Positions 1 to 9,916 are shown, counted from the stretch's first letter. The stretch is DNA of 64,000 nucleotides from Chitinophaga sp. CF118 (GCF_900112615.1 NZ_FOMK01000004.1:558001-622000), one strand, 5' to 3'. The notes: a model not told the origin generated them from the sequence alone. Numbers and translations: made by a program.

Positions 1-68
1 CACCTGGAGTGCTTTACGTTTCAGGCCTATTGACAGAGTTGGAAAATAACAAGGACAACTACCGTTAA
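1..68 (+). CDS. 3' end of an unidentified CDS (partial)
   Basis: An open frame enters from the left edge and reads 21 whole codons (frame starting at base 3) before a TAA at 66-68; the last residues are ...LTELENNKDNYR. The fragment is too short to assign to a family. Its composition is compatible with the hydrophilic tail of a real protein, but a chance open frame cannot be excluded. Confidence 0.3.
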   Translation, partial: PGVLYVSGLLTELENNKDNYR

Positions 69-84
69 TGTCTGCCTGGCAAGT

Positions 85-119
85 TCAGGCAGTTCCATGC
101 TATACATTCGCCAGAAAGC
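85..119 (-). pseudogene. Short remnant matching the 3' part of an amidohydrolase gene
   Basis: About 35 bases match 8111-8145 at 32 of 35 positions, in the same orientation. At 8111-8145 the sequence encodes the AFWRMYGMQLP segment near the C-terminus of the amidohydrolase gene at 8035-9126. Here the minus strand reads AFWRMYSMELP. The frame is not part of a longer convincing gene, so this looks like a leftover of a duplicated or rearranged amidohydrolase gene. Confidence 0.4.
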
Positions 120-220
120 ACATTTTGTATACGTGTACGCAAAAGACTATAAATAGTGATGAAAGCATCTAAAACCCAATACCCCTGATGCTACCTTTAG
201 TTCTCTAAAAATCACTATCC

Positions 221-2737
221 ATGAAAACGCGACTTACACTCTACATCTTTACTCTCCTATCATTTCTCAGTTATCAGCTTTTTGCACAGGACATTTACAT
301 TAACCTGAACCAACCAAGACAGGGAATTGATGGTGCAGGTTTCTGTCATGAGGGCGACCGGCAGAATGGTGATTATTATGTTATCAATACAAGCATCCAA
401 CAGATGCTCGATAACCACATGTCATTGTTCAGAGATATGTTTCCTAACAAAGTGTGGGAACCTTCCAAAGGAACATTTAACTACAGCGATGCACGTGTGG
501 TGAACAGTTTTCAACGTCTGAAAACAATGCAGAACAAAGGGATAAAAACCATACTGGGTATCTGGGACGTCCCCAACTGGATGGTCAGCAATCCATCTGC
601 AGGTTCCAACCGGAAGATTAATAATTTTGATGATTTTGCCTATTTCATCACTTCCTTTCTTGTACATGGAAAAAACAATTATGGATTGACGGTCGATTAT
701 ATTGATATCAATGAAACCAAAACATCTGGCATTAATATCTCCCTCACGGCCCAGGAATATATCACACTGATCCAGAAATGTGAAACCCTTTTTGCTGCCA
801 ATGGTATACAAACCAAGATGAGCCTTGGTAGTGTTTTACTCTGGGATATTCAATATTGCAAAGACATCTACAATGCAGTAAAAAACCTCAGCGTTGCAGG
901 CAATCCAACCTGGCATAGCTATAGGGGAGGAAGTACTAGCGGCCGTGAACCAATATCCTATTGGGAAGGATGGGGTGCATGGCAACAAACACTTGACCGT
1001 AATCTCTGGGGAACGGAAACAGATTATGATGCCTTTTACTGGGAAAATCCTGACAGACTAACATGGCAGGGAGTTGAAGAAATGGCGGTTATGTACTACA
1101 GAAACTATTATGTTGCACGTATGTCAACATCTGCTGGCTGGTTCTGGCATCCTGAATGGCCCTCCAACAATGTGCATACTGCATACATGAATCATTTTGA
1201 ACCGGGAGGCCAGGTCGTTGAGACAAGTCAACCTAACTCAGATGTAATGACTGTTGCATACAAACACGTGGCCAATAAGAAATTTGTCATCCAGGCAGTG
1301 AACCAGGATTCTTCTGCACATACAGTTACCTTCCACGGTATCCCTGCCAATAAACCACTAACGTTGATACGCACCAGTGAGGCAGGTGACCGTTATAAAA
1401 CGGTAGGCACTTATTCACCGAACGGTACAGATTTTACAATTACGTTACAGGCAAATAGTTTTAATACTTTTTATGGTACGCTGGAAACTGTTATTGATAC
1501 TGAGGTACCGGGTGTTCCGGCCAATTTCAGGTCAACAACAAAAACGTCTACCAGTATTTCACTTGCATGGGATGCTTCAACAGATAATATAGGCGTGTCC
1601 GGTTACCAGATATTTAATACCAGCAATGTACTTGCAGGCTCTTCTACTACTACCAGTACAACTTTGCAAAACCTGAGTCCCAATACCTCCTATACGCTTT
1701 TGGTAAAAGCTTATGACGCTGCCGGAAATTTCTCTGCCGGTAGTAATGCGATAACAGTTACTACAGACTCTACTCAATCCGGAACAGCAGCAGTGTACGC
1801 TGACTGTAACTATAGCGGGAAAGCGGTTTCCCTACCTGTTGGTAATTATACGTTATCCCAGTTGCAGGGACTGGGTGTTGTAAACGATGATATATCTTCT
1901 GTACAGGTCAAAGCCGGTTACAAAATCACACTATTTGCTGATAATAATTTTACCGGTACATCTGTTATTAAAACTGCAGATGATAACTGTCTTGTAGATG
2001 ATAATTTTAATGATATTGTGACATCTATAAAAGTAGAAATCTCTTCTTCCAACCTTGCTTATAACCGGCCAGTTTTTACCACCTCTAATGAAGACGCTAC
2101 CAATACCGGAGATAAAGCAGTGGACGCCAATGGCAATACACGCTGGTCAAGCAGTTATGCAAATAACCAGTCCATCATTGTGGATCTGGGAACTAATTAC
2201 AACGTGAGCCGTGTGCGGCTGGCATGGGAAGCTGCTTATGCACGCGACTACCAGATCCAGTTCTCCACTGATAATGTTACATGGACAACAATAAGGGAAT
2301 TCTGGGGCAAGGCATCATCGGCTGCTGACGATCAGACCGGGCTGACCGGAGTGGCCCGTTATGTAAAAGTATATTGTATTAACAGAGCAACATCTTATGG
2401 TTTCTCCCTGTTTGAATTTGAAATCTATGGTACACCTGCAATTACAACGCAAACCATTGCCAGCATATCAAAACCATTTCCTGATGAAAAAGACAACGCC
2501 GCAGGCATCAGTATCTTCCCTAATCCTGCCCATGACCAGGTAACAATACAAGTACCATCTGCCTTGCAAAAAGGTGGCCGTATATCTCTGATAAACAACC
2601 AGGGGTATTATATTATTAACAGAACAATTACTGGCCGGAAAGAAACACTGCAACTTACATCCTTGCCGGCAGGTTTGTATTTGCTGAAAATATTCAATAA
2701 TAACGGACAGATTACCCGTAAGATCATCAAAGAATAA
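221..2737 (+). CDS. Secreted multidomain glycosidase-like protein with FN3, crystallin, F5/8C and T9SS sorting domains
   Basis: The 838-residue protein begins with a signal peptide (cleavage near FAQ-22). Residues ~23-425 resemble a clan GH-A (beta/alpha)8 glycosidase. The INE at 163-165 and WGTE at 263-266 fit the acid/base and nucleophile glutamates, but the exact GH family cannot be fixed by eye. Then follow an FN3 module (~428-516, starting DTEVPGVP), a beta/gamma-crystallin-like module (~523-606, two YADCNYSG/FADNNFTG-type motifs), an F5/8-type C (CBM32-like) carbohydrate-binding domain (~612-742) and a C-terminal T9SS type A sorting domain (~766-838, SIFPNPAHD...LKIF). It is probably exported across the outer membrane to attack a polysaccharide. 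It converges on the hybrid regulator at 2752-6912, a possible controller of glycan use. Confidence 0.8.
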   Translation: MKTRLTLYIFTLLSFLSYQLFAQDIYINLNQPRQGIDGAGFCHEGDRQNGDYYVINTSIQQMLDNHMSLFRDMFPNKVWEPSKGTFNYSDARVVNSFQRLKTMQNKGIKTILGIWDVPNWMVSNPSAGSNRKINNFDDFAYFITSFLVHGKNNYGLTVDYIDINETKTSGINISLTAQEYITLIQKCETLFAANGIQTKMSLGSVLLWDIQYCKDIYNAVKNLSVAGNPTWHSYRGGSTSGREPISYWEGWGAWQQTLDRNLWGTETDYDAFYWENPDRLTWQGVEEMAVMYYRNYYVARMSTSAGWFWHPEWPSNNVHTAYMNHFEPGGQVVETSQPNSDVMTVAYKHVANKKFVIQAVNQDSSAHTVTFHGIPANKPLTLIRTSEAGDRYKTVGTYSPNGTDFTITLQANSFNTFYGTLETVIDTEVPGVPANFRSTTKTSTSISLAWDASTDNIGVSGYQIFNTSNVLAGSSTTTSTTLQNLSPNTSYTLLVKAYDAAGNFSAGSNAITVTTDSTQSGTAAVYADCNYSGKAVSLPVGNYTLSQLQGLGVVNDDISSVQVKAGYKITLFADNNFTGTSVIKTADDNCLVDDNFNDIVTSIKVEISSSNLAYNRPVFTTSNEDATNTGDKAVDANGNTRWSSSYANNQSIIVDLGTNYNVSRVRLAWEAAYARDYQIQFSTDNVTWTTIREFWGKASSAADDQTGLTGVARYVKVYCINRATSYGFSLFEFEIYGTPAITTQTIASISKPFPDEKDNAAGISIFPNPAHDQVTIQVPSALQKGGRISLINNQGYYIINRTITGRKETLQLTSLPAGLYLLKIFNNNGQITRKIIKE

Positions 2738-2742
2738 TAATA

Positions 2743-2777
2743 ATGAAGCGGCTACTCAGATTGAGTGGCCGCTTCAT
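2743..2777. terminator. Hairpin terminator between convergent genes
   Basis: A 16-bp stem (one G.T pair) with a GAT loop is followed by TTTTTAT on the plus strand, so it fits an intrinsic terminator for the gene ending at 2737. The right part of the hairpin also encodes the last codons of the converging regulator gene, which stops at 2752. Confidence 0.75.
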
Positions 2778-5700
2778 TTTTATCACTCCCTTTCCGCATA
2801 TTAACATATTCTCTGGGCCCCATCCTGTATTGTTTAATAAAACATCTGTCAAAATATGAATGACTATTAAACCCAACGTCAAACGCTATCTGGCTGACAG
2901 ACAACTCTCCTTCCAGTAATAGTCGCACACTTTTCCGTAAACGAATGGATTTTATAAATTCGTGAACAGTCTGCCCGGTTAATGTCCTGATCTTGGTATA
3001 CAATACCGTACGACTGGTAGCCATTTCTCTGCAAAGAAACCTGGCATCAAGATTTGAATCAGAAATATTTGCTTCTACTGCGCTAATCAGTTTATTTAAA
3101 AAAGTTTCATCCTGTTTATTAATATTTGTTGTAACTGATTGAAGAGAGCTATTGCTCACCAATTGCTCCAGAATATTTTTATGTATCCTCTCCTGATTTT
3201 GCAAAAGATTTAAAACAACTTGTATCAGTAATTCTTTTTTAACAGGTTTTGTCAGATAAATATCCGCTCCAGCCTCGTACCCCGTTACTTGTATAGATTC
3301 ATCCCACTGACTGGTCAAAAACACAACCGGGATATGACTGGTTGCCATCTGGTTTTTTATCGCCTTACAGAATTCCAGTCCGTTCATGTCCGGCATTAAC
3401 AGATCTGTGATGATAATAGCCGGCATATTATCAATGGCTAGTTTCAGCGCTTCTTCCCCATTTGGAGCCTCGAATATCTCAAACGTGTCGGAAATGATCA
3501 GCTTTAAATAATTTCTCATTTCAAGACTATCATCCACAATCAGTATTTTCTTTCCTTTAATCTTCAGCAGCTTTTCTACCGGAATAGTTTCCCATAGATC
3601 CAGTTTTAATCCCGAATGAAAAGGCTTGCCGGGATATCTGACCCGTGAACGAGCAACAGGCAGTTGAACATAAAAAGAACTTCCTTTGCCGGCAGCGCTT
3701 TCTACCCATATGCTTCCCTGATTAGCTTCGATAAACTCCTTACTAACTATCAGTCCCAGTCCTGTTCCTTTTTCCCCTGCTGTACCTATCGCTGTCCGCA
3801 TTTCGTCTATTTTAAATAAACTGTCCAGTTGCCATGTACTCATACCTATACCAGAATCAGTTATCCGAAGTATAATTGTATTGTCTTTCTCCGCAGAATA
3901 AATTCCTATGCTACCATTATAGTCAGTAAATTTAATACTGTTACTGAAGATATTCCTGATCACCACATTTATCATATTATAATCTGCAAATACATGGTGC
4001 GCTGGGTTAACATGGGATTCCAACTGTATATTTTTCTTATTCAATTGCGGAGCGAGCAATAGCCTGTTTTCTTCTATCATTTCCGCAACGGCCCAATTCC
4101 CAGGGTCAGGCGCTATTTTATTTACCTGCGTTCGCGACCAATTCAATAAATTCACAAGCAGGTCATATACTGATGTGGCAGATTGATGGATCCCTTCAAT
4201 ATATTCCTGCAGCTTTTTTTTATCGATTCTCTGAAAATTTACCCTGACAAAATCTACCATACCAGTAAGGGCTGAAACCGGATTTTTGAGATCATGTGCA
4301 AGGATAGAAAAAAAGTGATCTTTAGTCTGATTCAACTCCTTTAATTTTTTTACCGAACTTTCAAGTTCCTTATTCTGGTTGATAATATATTGTTGTTGCA
4401 GAAGTATCTTATCAGTCTGACGATTGATCTCTTCATTAGATAGTGTCAGGTTCTCTTTTTGCGTCCTTATTTCATCATTCTGTTCTATCAACTCGATTGT
4501 TCTACGTTGTACTTCCTCTTCCAGGATATGATTTCTCTTTTTTACAGCAAAGAGTCTTATATAAAAGAGTGCTGTCATTAATGCAACACAACAGATAAAC
4601 ATCATTGATCTGAACCACCATGTTTGCCTCCATGCAGGTAATATTTTTAACAGGAGCGTTTTTGAAGCGGACTGCCATTGTCCGTTCATATCAGTATACC
4701 TGATTTTCAGAGTATAGTCTCCTGGTTGCAGATTCATGAAAAATATTCTGGGATCGCCATTTGTCGTCATCCATTTATCATGCAGGCCTTCTAATTTATA
4801 ACTATATTTTATCCGATCAGGAGCATACAGGTTGATCACTTCAAATCCGATGGAGAAGAAAGTATGCTCAGGCTTCAGTATAACTGTATCAGAAAAAGAA
4901 AGCGACTTTTGTAGTGGTGATCCTTTCTTTCCGGGATATTGTTGTTCGTTGTTAACGTAGAGATCTGTAAAATAAAAATACGATGGTATATCCAGCTTCT
5001 TTAAGGAAGCTGGCGAAAACATACTGAAACCACGTGGACAACCAAAATACATATTTCCTGTAACTGAGCGCATGGCGGCCTTCTGAAAAAATGCATTGTC
5101 CAGTAATCCATCATTAAGATCATATCTGTTTACAGTTTGCGCAACCGGATTAAATGCAATAATCCCCTTTGTAGAACCTATCCATAATGTTTTATTATTT
5201 GCTACGATTGACTTCATAGGCCCGGTCAGAATGCATCGTCTGAATTTGCCAGTTACCTCATCATATTGATCAAGACCAGATTCACTCACTAACCATATAT
5301 TTCCGTCGCCATCTTCAGCAACCATATTAACTGAATTACTGCTGATGCTTGTTGAATCATAAGAATGCACAAAGTGGGTTAGCTTTTTGCCATCAAATAC
5401 GAACAGTCCATTATAAGCACTGATCCACAAACGTTTTCTGGAATCTTTAAAAAGATGGTTAATCCATGCAGGAGCATGCATAGAAAAGGGGAATGTTTTA
5501 TTGTTCTTATAATGAATAAACCGGTCCTTTTTTTTATCAAATACGGCGAGCCCTTCTCCATGTGTTCCTATCCAAATCAGGCTATCATCCGGTAGAACAG
5601 ATTTTATATCATTAAGGATGATGGAATTAATATCTGACGGATCATGAAGATATTGTTTCACATTACTACCGGACGAATTACAGGTAATCAGACCTCCTCC

Positions 5701-6912
5701 CCAGCTTGCCATCCAAAGATTTTCTTCGTTATCTCCTTTTATATCATAAATAACATTCGACGGCAAAGAAGGTATAACGGGACTAGTTACAGATCTCTTT
5801 TCCGGACCCAGCCTGAATACTCCATTCCCGTTAGTGCCCACCCATACAGCGCCCTGTTTATCTTCATAAAAACAGCTTACCGCCATTGATGATGGCCCAT
5901 GCAGATAATTACTGAAGGTATTTTTGTTCCCGTTAGTATAGTACAGCCCATCGTTGGCTGAAGCAAACCAGGTATTGCCAAACAGGTCCTCATGGATGGA
6001 GGTGACGGAGGATATCTTTTCATAATTATTATTCACACTTGTATTTTCAAGAGCCGATGGGATCATCTCTCCACTTCTGATACAATATGCCCGCTCCCTC
6101 CGGATACCTATCCATATGGAGCGGTTTTTATCTTCATAAATGCAATTAATAATGCACTTCTTACCGGGCAGGCCCTCTATTTTCTTTATCAGCTGACCAT
6201 TTCCATTAAAAACAGCCACACCTTTATCCTCGGTCCCAACCCATACTCTATTGCCACTATCAACAAGGATACTTCTTATCGTAGTCGGGTCACCTGACTT
6301 ATGTTTGAAGGATTGAAACTGGTGGGTAAGCGGTGAAAATTTCTGAAATCCCCTATTAAAAGTACCTAGCCATAGATGGTTACCAGAATCCCGTGCCATA
6401 CAAAAAATAACATCCGGACCATCAGGAGTTGTAACCCACTCTGCTTTGCGGGTGTTATGATCGTAATGGCACAGGCCCATAGAAGTTCCCAGCCATAACT
6501 GGTGTGCCGTATCTTCCAGGATCGCGTTCACCGATACTTTTCCTTTATCCGGCCGTATGCGGCATCGCACAAATGTTTCCATTGAACGGTCATACAGACA
6601 AAGTCCGTCGATTGTTGCAACCCAAAGACGTCTCTGGCTGTCTTCATAAATACTGTTGATGATATTGTTGTCCGGCGTTCGGGGATCATTCTCATCATGA
6701 CTGTAAGTTTTGAACGAATAACCATCCCAACGCAACAACCCATCGAAAGACGCCAGCCATAAAAACCCATAAGAATCAGCATAAACATATTGAATCGAAT
6801 TGGTGGGCAGTCCATTTACAGTCGTGTACTTATTGAAATTATGCTTACTATCCTGGGCTACAAGTACAAGAGGGATCACCAAACAGGCCATCAACAAATA
6901 TTTCTTGATCAT
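2752..6912 (-). CDS. Hybrid two-component system sensor kinase/response regulator with AraC output (HTCS)
   Basis: I place the start at the ATG at 6912 (MIKKYLLMACLVIPLVLVAQ, a clean signal peptide) rather than the upstream ATG at 6951, giving 1386 residues. Order: periplasmic reg_prop beta-propeller repeats (~25-640, many LWLGT/IWIGT motifs), a Y_Y_Y domain (~700-760), one membrane span (~768-788), a coiled-coil linker, HisKA with the H-box histidine near 873 (ILAHDLKNP), HATPase_c (~975-1087, GTGLGL G-box), a receiver domain with phospho-acceptor Asp near 1170 (IITDLLMPD) and a C-terminal HTH_18 AraC domain (~1290-1375). HTCS proteins sense glycan fragments in the periplasm and activate nearby polysaccharide-use genes. 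The likely local target is the convergent glycosidase, but this is inference. Confidence 0.92.
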   Translation of the reverse strand: MIKKYLLMACLVIPLVLVAQDSKHNFNKYTTVNGLPTNSIQYVYADSYGFLWLASFDGLLRWDGYSFKTYSHDENDPRTPDNNIINSIYEDSQRRLWVATIDGLCLYDRSMETFVRCRIRPDKGKVSVNAILEDTAHQLWLGTSMGLCHYDHNTRKAEWVTTPDGPDVIFCMARDSGNHLWLGTFNRGFQKFSPLTHQFQSFKHKSGDPTTIRSILVDSGNRVWVGTEDKGVAVFNGNGQLIKKIEGLPGKKCIINCIYEDKNRSIWIGIRRERAYCIRSGEMIPSALENTSVNNNYEKISSVTSIHEDLFGNTWFASANDGLYYTNGNKNTFSNYLHGPSSMAVSCFYEDKQGAVWVGTNGNGVFRLGPEKRSVTSPVIPSLPSNVIYDIKGDNEENLWMASWGGGLITCNSSGSNVKQYLHDPSDINSIILNDIKSVLPDDSLIWIGTHGEGLAVFDKKKDRFIHYKNNKTFPFSMHAPAWINHLFKDSRKRLWISAYNGLFVFDGKKLTHFVHSYDSTSISSNSVNMVAEDGDGNIWLVSESGLDQYDEVTGKFRRCILTGPMKSIVANNKTLWIGSTKGIIAFNPVAQTVNRYDLNDGLLDNAFFQKAAMRSVTGNMYFGCPRGFSMFSPASLKKLDIPSYFYFTDLYVNNEQQYPGKKGSPLQKSLSFSDTVILKPEHTFFSIGFEVINLYAPDRIKYSYKLEGLHDKWMTTNGDPRIFFMNLQPGDYTLKIRYTDMNGQWQSASKTLLLKILPAWRQTWWFRSMMFICCVALMTALFYIRLFAVKKRNHILEEEVQRRTIELIEQNDEIRTQKENLTLSNEEINRQTDKILLQQQYIINQNKELESSVKKLKELNQTKDHFFSILAHDLKNPVSALTGMVDFVRVNFQRIDKKKLQEYIEGIHQSATSVYDLLVNLLNWSRTQVNKIAPDPGNWAVAEMIEENRLLLAPQLNKKNIQLESHVNPAHHVFADYNMINVVIRNIFSNSIKFTDYNGSIGIYSAEKDNTIILRITDSGIGMSTWQLDSLFKIDEMRTAIGTAGEKGTGLGLIVSKEFIEANQGSIWVESAAGKGSSFYVQLPVARSRVRYPGKPFHSGLKLDLWETIPVEKLLKIKGKKILIVDDSLEMRNYLKLIISDTFEIFEAPNGEEALKLAIDNMPAIIITDLLMPDMNGLEFCKAIKNQMATSHIPVVFLTSQWDESIQVTGYEAGADIYLTKPVKKELLIQVVLNLLQNQERIHKNILEQLVSNSSLQSVTTNINKQDETFLNKLISAVEANISDSNLDARFLCREMATSRTVLYTKIRTLTGQTVHEFIKSIRLRKSVRLLLEGELSVSQIAFDVGFNSHSYFDRCFIKQYRMGPREYVNMRKGSDKNEAATQSE

Positions 6913-6984
6913 AAGATATGGTAATTGAACAATATCACTAATGTAAAACAATCATTCTTATAGCAGCATGAACAGGCTACAATA

Positions 6985-7013
6985 GTACTATAGTACAAGA
7001 ATCCGGTACTATA
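6985..7013. promoter_or_regulatory. Palindromic operator-like repeats between divergent regulators
   Basis: GTACTATAGTAC at 6985-6996 is a perfect 12-bp palindrome, and the half-site GTACTATA recurs at 7006-7013. They lie between the divergent hybrid regulator (start 6912) and the AraC gene (start 7135). Spacing and symmetry suit a binding site for one of the two regulators; this is inferred from sequence only. Confidence 0.45.
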
Positions 7014-7134
7014 ATTTAAAAAAAGCTTGCCTGACAATAGATGGGATTATAATTCAATTTCTTAGTACTCAAGGGAAAGAACAATGTTTCGCAGATTTCT
7101 AATATTGCTGTATAACCATAAAGAATAATTTTCC

Positions 7135-8019
7135 GTGTTTAAAGAAATTGTATGGGAAATTTCTCCCCTTGCTCAAAATGACTGTTTTACCCTCTTTTCA
7201 CGACAAAAGGAAGTATCCCCTGCCGGTATACATTCTCACGAAGAACTGGAATTAAACCTGATCCTGAACGCTGCCGGTGCAAAACGTATAATCGGAGACC
7301 ATATGGACAAGACAGGCAATATCGAACTGGTATTGTTAGGTCCTGGCCTTCCTCACGGGTGGTCTACTGACAATTGCAAAACCAATGACATTCATGCAAT
7401 CACACTCCAGTTCAGCAAAGAGTTATTTCCTTCTGCCCTGCTTCAAAAAAATCAGATGGTCCATATCCGCATGCTGTTTGAAGACGCAAAACGGGGAGTA
7501 CTATTCTCTGCCGAAACTGCCGAAAAGATGGTTCCCAGGATGCTTAGATTAAACAGGAGATCCGGATTTGATGCTGTAATTGAATTTTTGTCGATCCTTC
7601 ATGATTTGTCTATCTCCCGTAGAAGAAGAAAATTATCCGACATAACTTTTACAAGAGATAACTATTCTTTTGGTAGCCGGCGAATTGAACGGGTACTCGA
7701 ATTTCTTCACAGGGATTTTGGTCGCAAAATAAAACTATCAGACGCATCCAGGATCGCTAACATGTCTGAAGGAGCATTCAGCCGGTTTATAAAAAAGCAT
7801 ACCGGCTATTCCTTTACTGAAAATCTGATGGAGATCCGTCTTGGACATGTATCCCGAATGCTGATTGATACCACCCTTTCTGTGAGTGAAATTGCAGATC
7901 GTTGCGGATTCAATAATATGCCCAACTTCAATCGTATTTTCAGAGAGAGAAAAGGCAGTACGCCAAAAGCGTTCAGACAAAACTATCTGAGGCATTGTAT
8001 GTTAACGACAGAGCAGTAG
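7135..8019 (+). CDS. AraC-family transcriptional regulator
   Basis: The 294-residue protein has an N-terminal cupin-like sensor region (~1-130, with the HSHEELELNLIL metal/ligand-pocket pattern) and a C-terminal AraC HTH (~185-288: SEGAFSRFIKKHTGYSF, then SVSEIADRCGFNNMPNFNRIFRERKGSTPKAFR). The start is a GTG: an in-frame TAA lies nine bases upstream and the next ATG would remove the cupin strands, so GTG 7135 is the best choice. Its genomic neighbour across the divergent region is the hybrid regulator; downstream lies a convergent amidohydrolase. The effector is unknown; AraC proteins of this type usually control sugar-use or stress genes. Confidence 0.85.
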   Translation: MFKEIVWEISPLAQNDCFTLFSRQKEVSPAGIHSHEELELNLILNAAGAKRIIGDHMDKTGNIELVLLGPGLPHGWSTDNCKTNDIHAITLQFSKELFPSALLQKNQMVHIRMLFEDAKRGVLFSAETAEKMVPRMLRLNRRSGFDAVIEFLSILHDLSISRRRRKLSDITFTRDNYSFGSRRIERVLEFLHRDFGRKIKLSDASRIANMSEGAFSRFIKKHTGYSFTENLMEIRLGHVSRMLIDTTLSVSEIADRCGFNNMPNFNRIFRERKGSTPKAFRQNYLRHCMLTTEQ

Positions 8020-8034
8020 AATAGAAAAGAGCAG

Positions 8035-9126
8035 CTATTCAAATTGACTTTTATCGATCCCTGGAATAATTTTCATGGCATTCCTGTAGTACACTTTCTT
8101 CAATATTTCATCAGGTAGTTGCATGCCATACATTCGCCAGAAAGCGTGGTATTTCTTATGATAGGGAAAGTATTCGTCTGCTGTTTCCAGTACACGGAAA
8201 TAAGTAGCATATTCATCCGGCTGCCAGGAATCTTTACCGAAAAGGATTCTGTCCTGATACTTTTCAAAGAATTGTCGTGCCATCCTGGGTTGGCGGCCCA
8301 ACTCTGCTATCACCGCTCCAAATTCGACATACATATTAGGTATCTGGTCCATCAACTGTGATAATTGCGACAGATTGCTTGCATACCAGCCAAAGTGGGC
8401 ATTAATAAAAGTTGTGCCGGGATGTTTTCTGAACATACGATGTTGTTCTTCTATGATCTGTTCCCAGGGTGCCGGATTAGTATTACTGCGCTTACGACCC
8501 GGATGGGTGATCAACTCTAACCAGCGTTCGTTATTATAATCTGCAGGTTGCCAGAATTGCCTGGGGTCAGCTGCATGAATAAGCACCGGGATTTTCAACT
8601 TACCACATTGCGCCCAGATAGCATCCAGCCGGGGATCGTCAATAGCCACCCGTTTGCCGGTATTATCATTTACACTAAGTCCTAAATTTTTAAACACTTT
8701 CAGTCCATTGGCACCGTTCTTCACATCTTCTGTCAACTGCAGCACAGCTTTTTCCGTCCAGCCCTCCTCCCCTATACCATCGAAATCAATATTTGCGAAT
8801 ATGATAAACCGTCCGGTTGCCTTGCTTTTTGTATTATCCACCTGAGATTTCAGGCGGCTACCATTCCCTCCGCTAAGGTTCACCATTACTTTCATGTTCA
8901 ATGCATCCATATCCTGCAACAAATCCCGGAGGTTGCCGGATGCCAGGCCATTCTGATGGTTATGAACATCAATGAAAGGAAATTTTGCCCTTGTCAGTTT
9001 ATGTTCCGGCACTACCAGGGAGGAAGGAGGATCATATTTCTCAAAATCAATGACAGGCTGTTGCCGGGCATATGAAGTAACAACAGAACATAACAGAGTA
9101 CAGGCAAGGGAAGACAGTTTTCGCAT
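8035..9126 (-). CDS. Secreted amidohydrolase-family (PF04909-like) metal-dependent hydrolase
   Basis: The 363-residue protein starts with a signal peptide (MRKLSSLACTLLCSVVTSYA). The first metal motif is DVHNH near residue 55, and later histidines fit a TIM-barrel amidohydrolase: IHAAD near 183, NAHFGWYAS near 243 and the C-terminal FGKDSWQPDEY. This family includes decarboxylases and lactone or amide hydrolases; the substrate cannot be told from sequence. It is predicted periplasmic. It converges with the AraC gene, leaving 15 bp between stops. A degraded copy of part of its 3' coding end is seen at 85-119. Confidence 0.8.
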   Translation of the reverse strand: MRKLSSLACTLLCSVVTSYARQQPVIDFEKYDPPSSLVVPEHKLTRAKFPFIDVHNHQNGLASGNLRDLLQDMDALNMKVMVNLSGGNGSRLKSQVDNTKSKATGRFIIFANIDFDGIGEEGWTEKAVLQLTEDVKNGANGLKVFKNLGLSVNDNTGKRVAIDDPRLDAIWAQCGKLKIPVLIHAADPRQFWQPADYNNERWLELITHPGRKRSNTNPAPWEQIIEEQHRMFRKHPGTTFINAHFGWYASNLSQLSQLMDQIPNMYVEFGAVIAELGRQPRMARQFFEKYQDRILFGKDSWQPDEYATYFRVLETADEYFPYHKKYHAFWRMYGMQLPDEILKKVYYRNAMKIIPGIDKSQFE

Positions 9127-9297
9127 ACGGCTACAGATAGTTTAAACTAAATTTATAAAAAGATAAGCGGTATTGAAAGCAGGATGTTATGAGCGGCAGG
9201 TGGACTTACGATAGACCTCATAACGGATACCTCCGTCGATCCCAGAAGCTGAGGTTTCAGGGAATCTGTTTAAGAACCATTATATAAGTGTAGCTAT

Positions 9298-9882
9298 TTA
9301 TTCTATTCTCAATCTGCTTAATGTTTCCCTTGAAACGCCCAGATATCCGGCAATAAGCGCCTTGGGTACACGTTGAAAAAGCGAAGGGTATTGTTCAAGT
9401 AATTGCTGATACCGGGACTGCGCATCATTTTGCAACAATGCCATTATTCTTTTCTGCTGACTGAAAAATCCCGCTGTGATCTTTAGTCTGCAAAAACGTT
9501 CAAAACTGTGTATCTCCAGACACAACTTATCTCTGTCAGCAAATGATATACATAATAGTTCCACATCTTCCAGACACTGGACAGTGAAAGATGATGTTCC
9601 ACCTGTCTGGAATGCGTAATAATCAGATACCCACCATTCTTCCATGGCGAATTGCCAAATATGCTCTTTCCCAGAATTATCTATCATGAATGTTTTGATA
9701 AGCCCTTTCAAAACAAAATATTCATAATGGACGATATCTCCTGGCTGAAGAATGATGGAGTGTTTTTTAAACTGCTTTACCTGAAAGAACGATGATATAT
9801 ATTCGAATTCTGCATCTGTCAGTTGAACCAAATTCTCAAAATGCTTCCTTAAAGCAGGGTACATATCTGTCATTTGATACAA
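9298..9882 (-). CDS. Crp/Fnr-family transcriptional regulator
   Basis: The 194-residue protein has an N-terminal cyclic-nucleotide-binding-like beta-barrel (~20-125, including KKHSIILQPGDIVHYEYFVLKGLIKTF) and a short C-terminal winged helix (ALIAGYLGVSRETLSRLR). No cysteine cluster for an Fe-S sensor is seen, and the Arg/Ser needed for cAMP binding is not evident, so the effector is unknown. Start codons at 9882, 9873 and 9864 are all possible. It is divergent from a DJ-1/PfpI gene, and the shared intergenic region carries a perfect TGTGA-N6-TCACA palindrome, so it probably regulates itself and that gene. Confidence 0.85.
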   Translation of the reverse strand: MYQMTDMYPALRKHFENLVQLTDAEFEYISSFFQVKQFKKHSIILQPGDIVHYEYFVLKGLIKTFMIDNSGKEHIWQFAMEEWWVSDYYAFQTGGTSSFTVQCLEDVELLCISFADRDKLCLEIHSFERFCRLKITAGFFSQQKRIMALLQNDAQSRYQQLLEQYPSLFQRVPKALIAGYLGVSRETLSRLRIE

Positions 9883-9916
9883 AAATAATCCTTCCCGAAG
9901 AGTTATAAGGAAATTT

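Noticed and set aside
8654..8845. Plus-strand ORF inside the amidohydrolase gene
   Set aside because: It is one of many shadow frames opposite a well-supported gene with clear family motifs.
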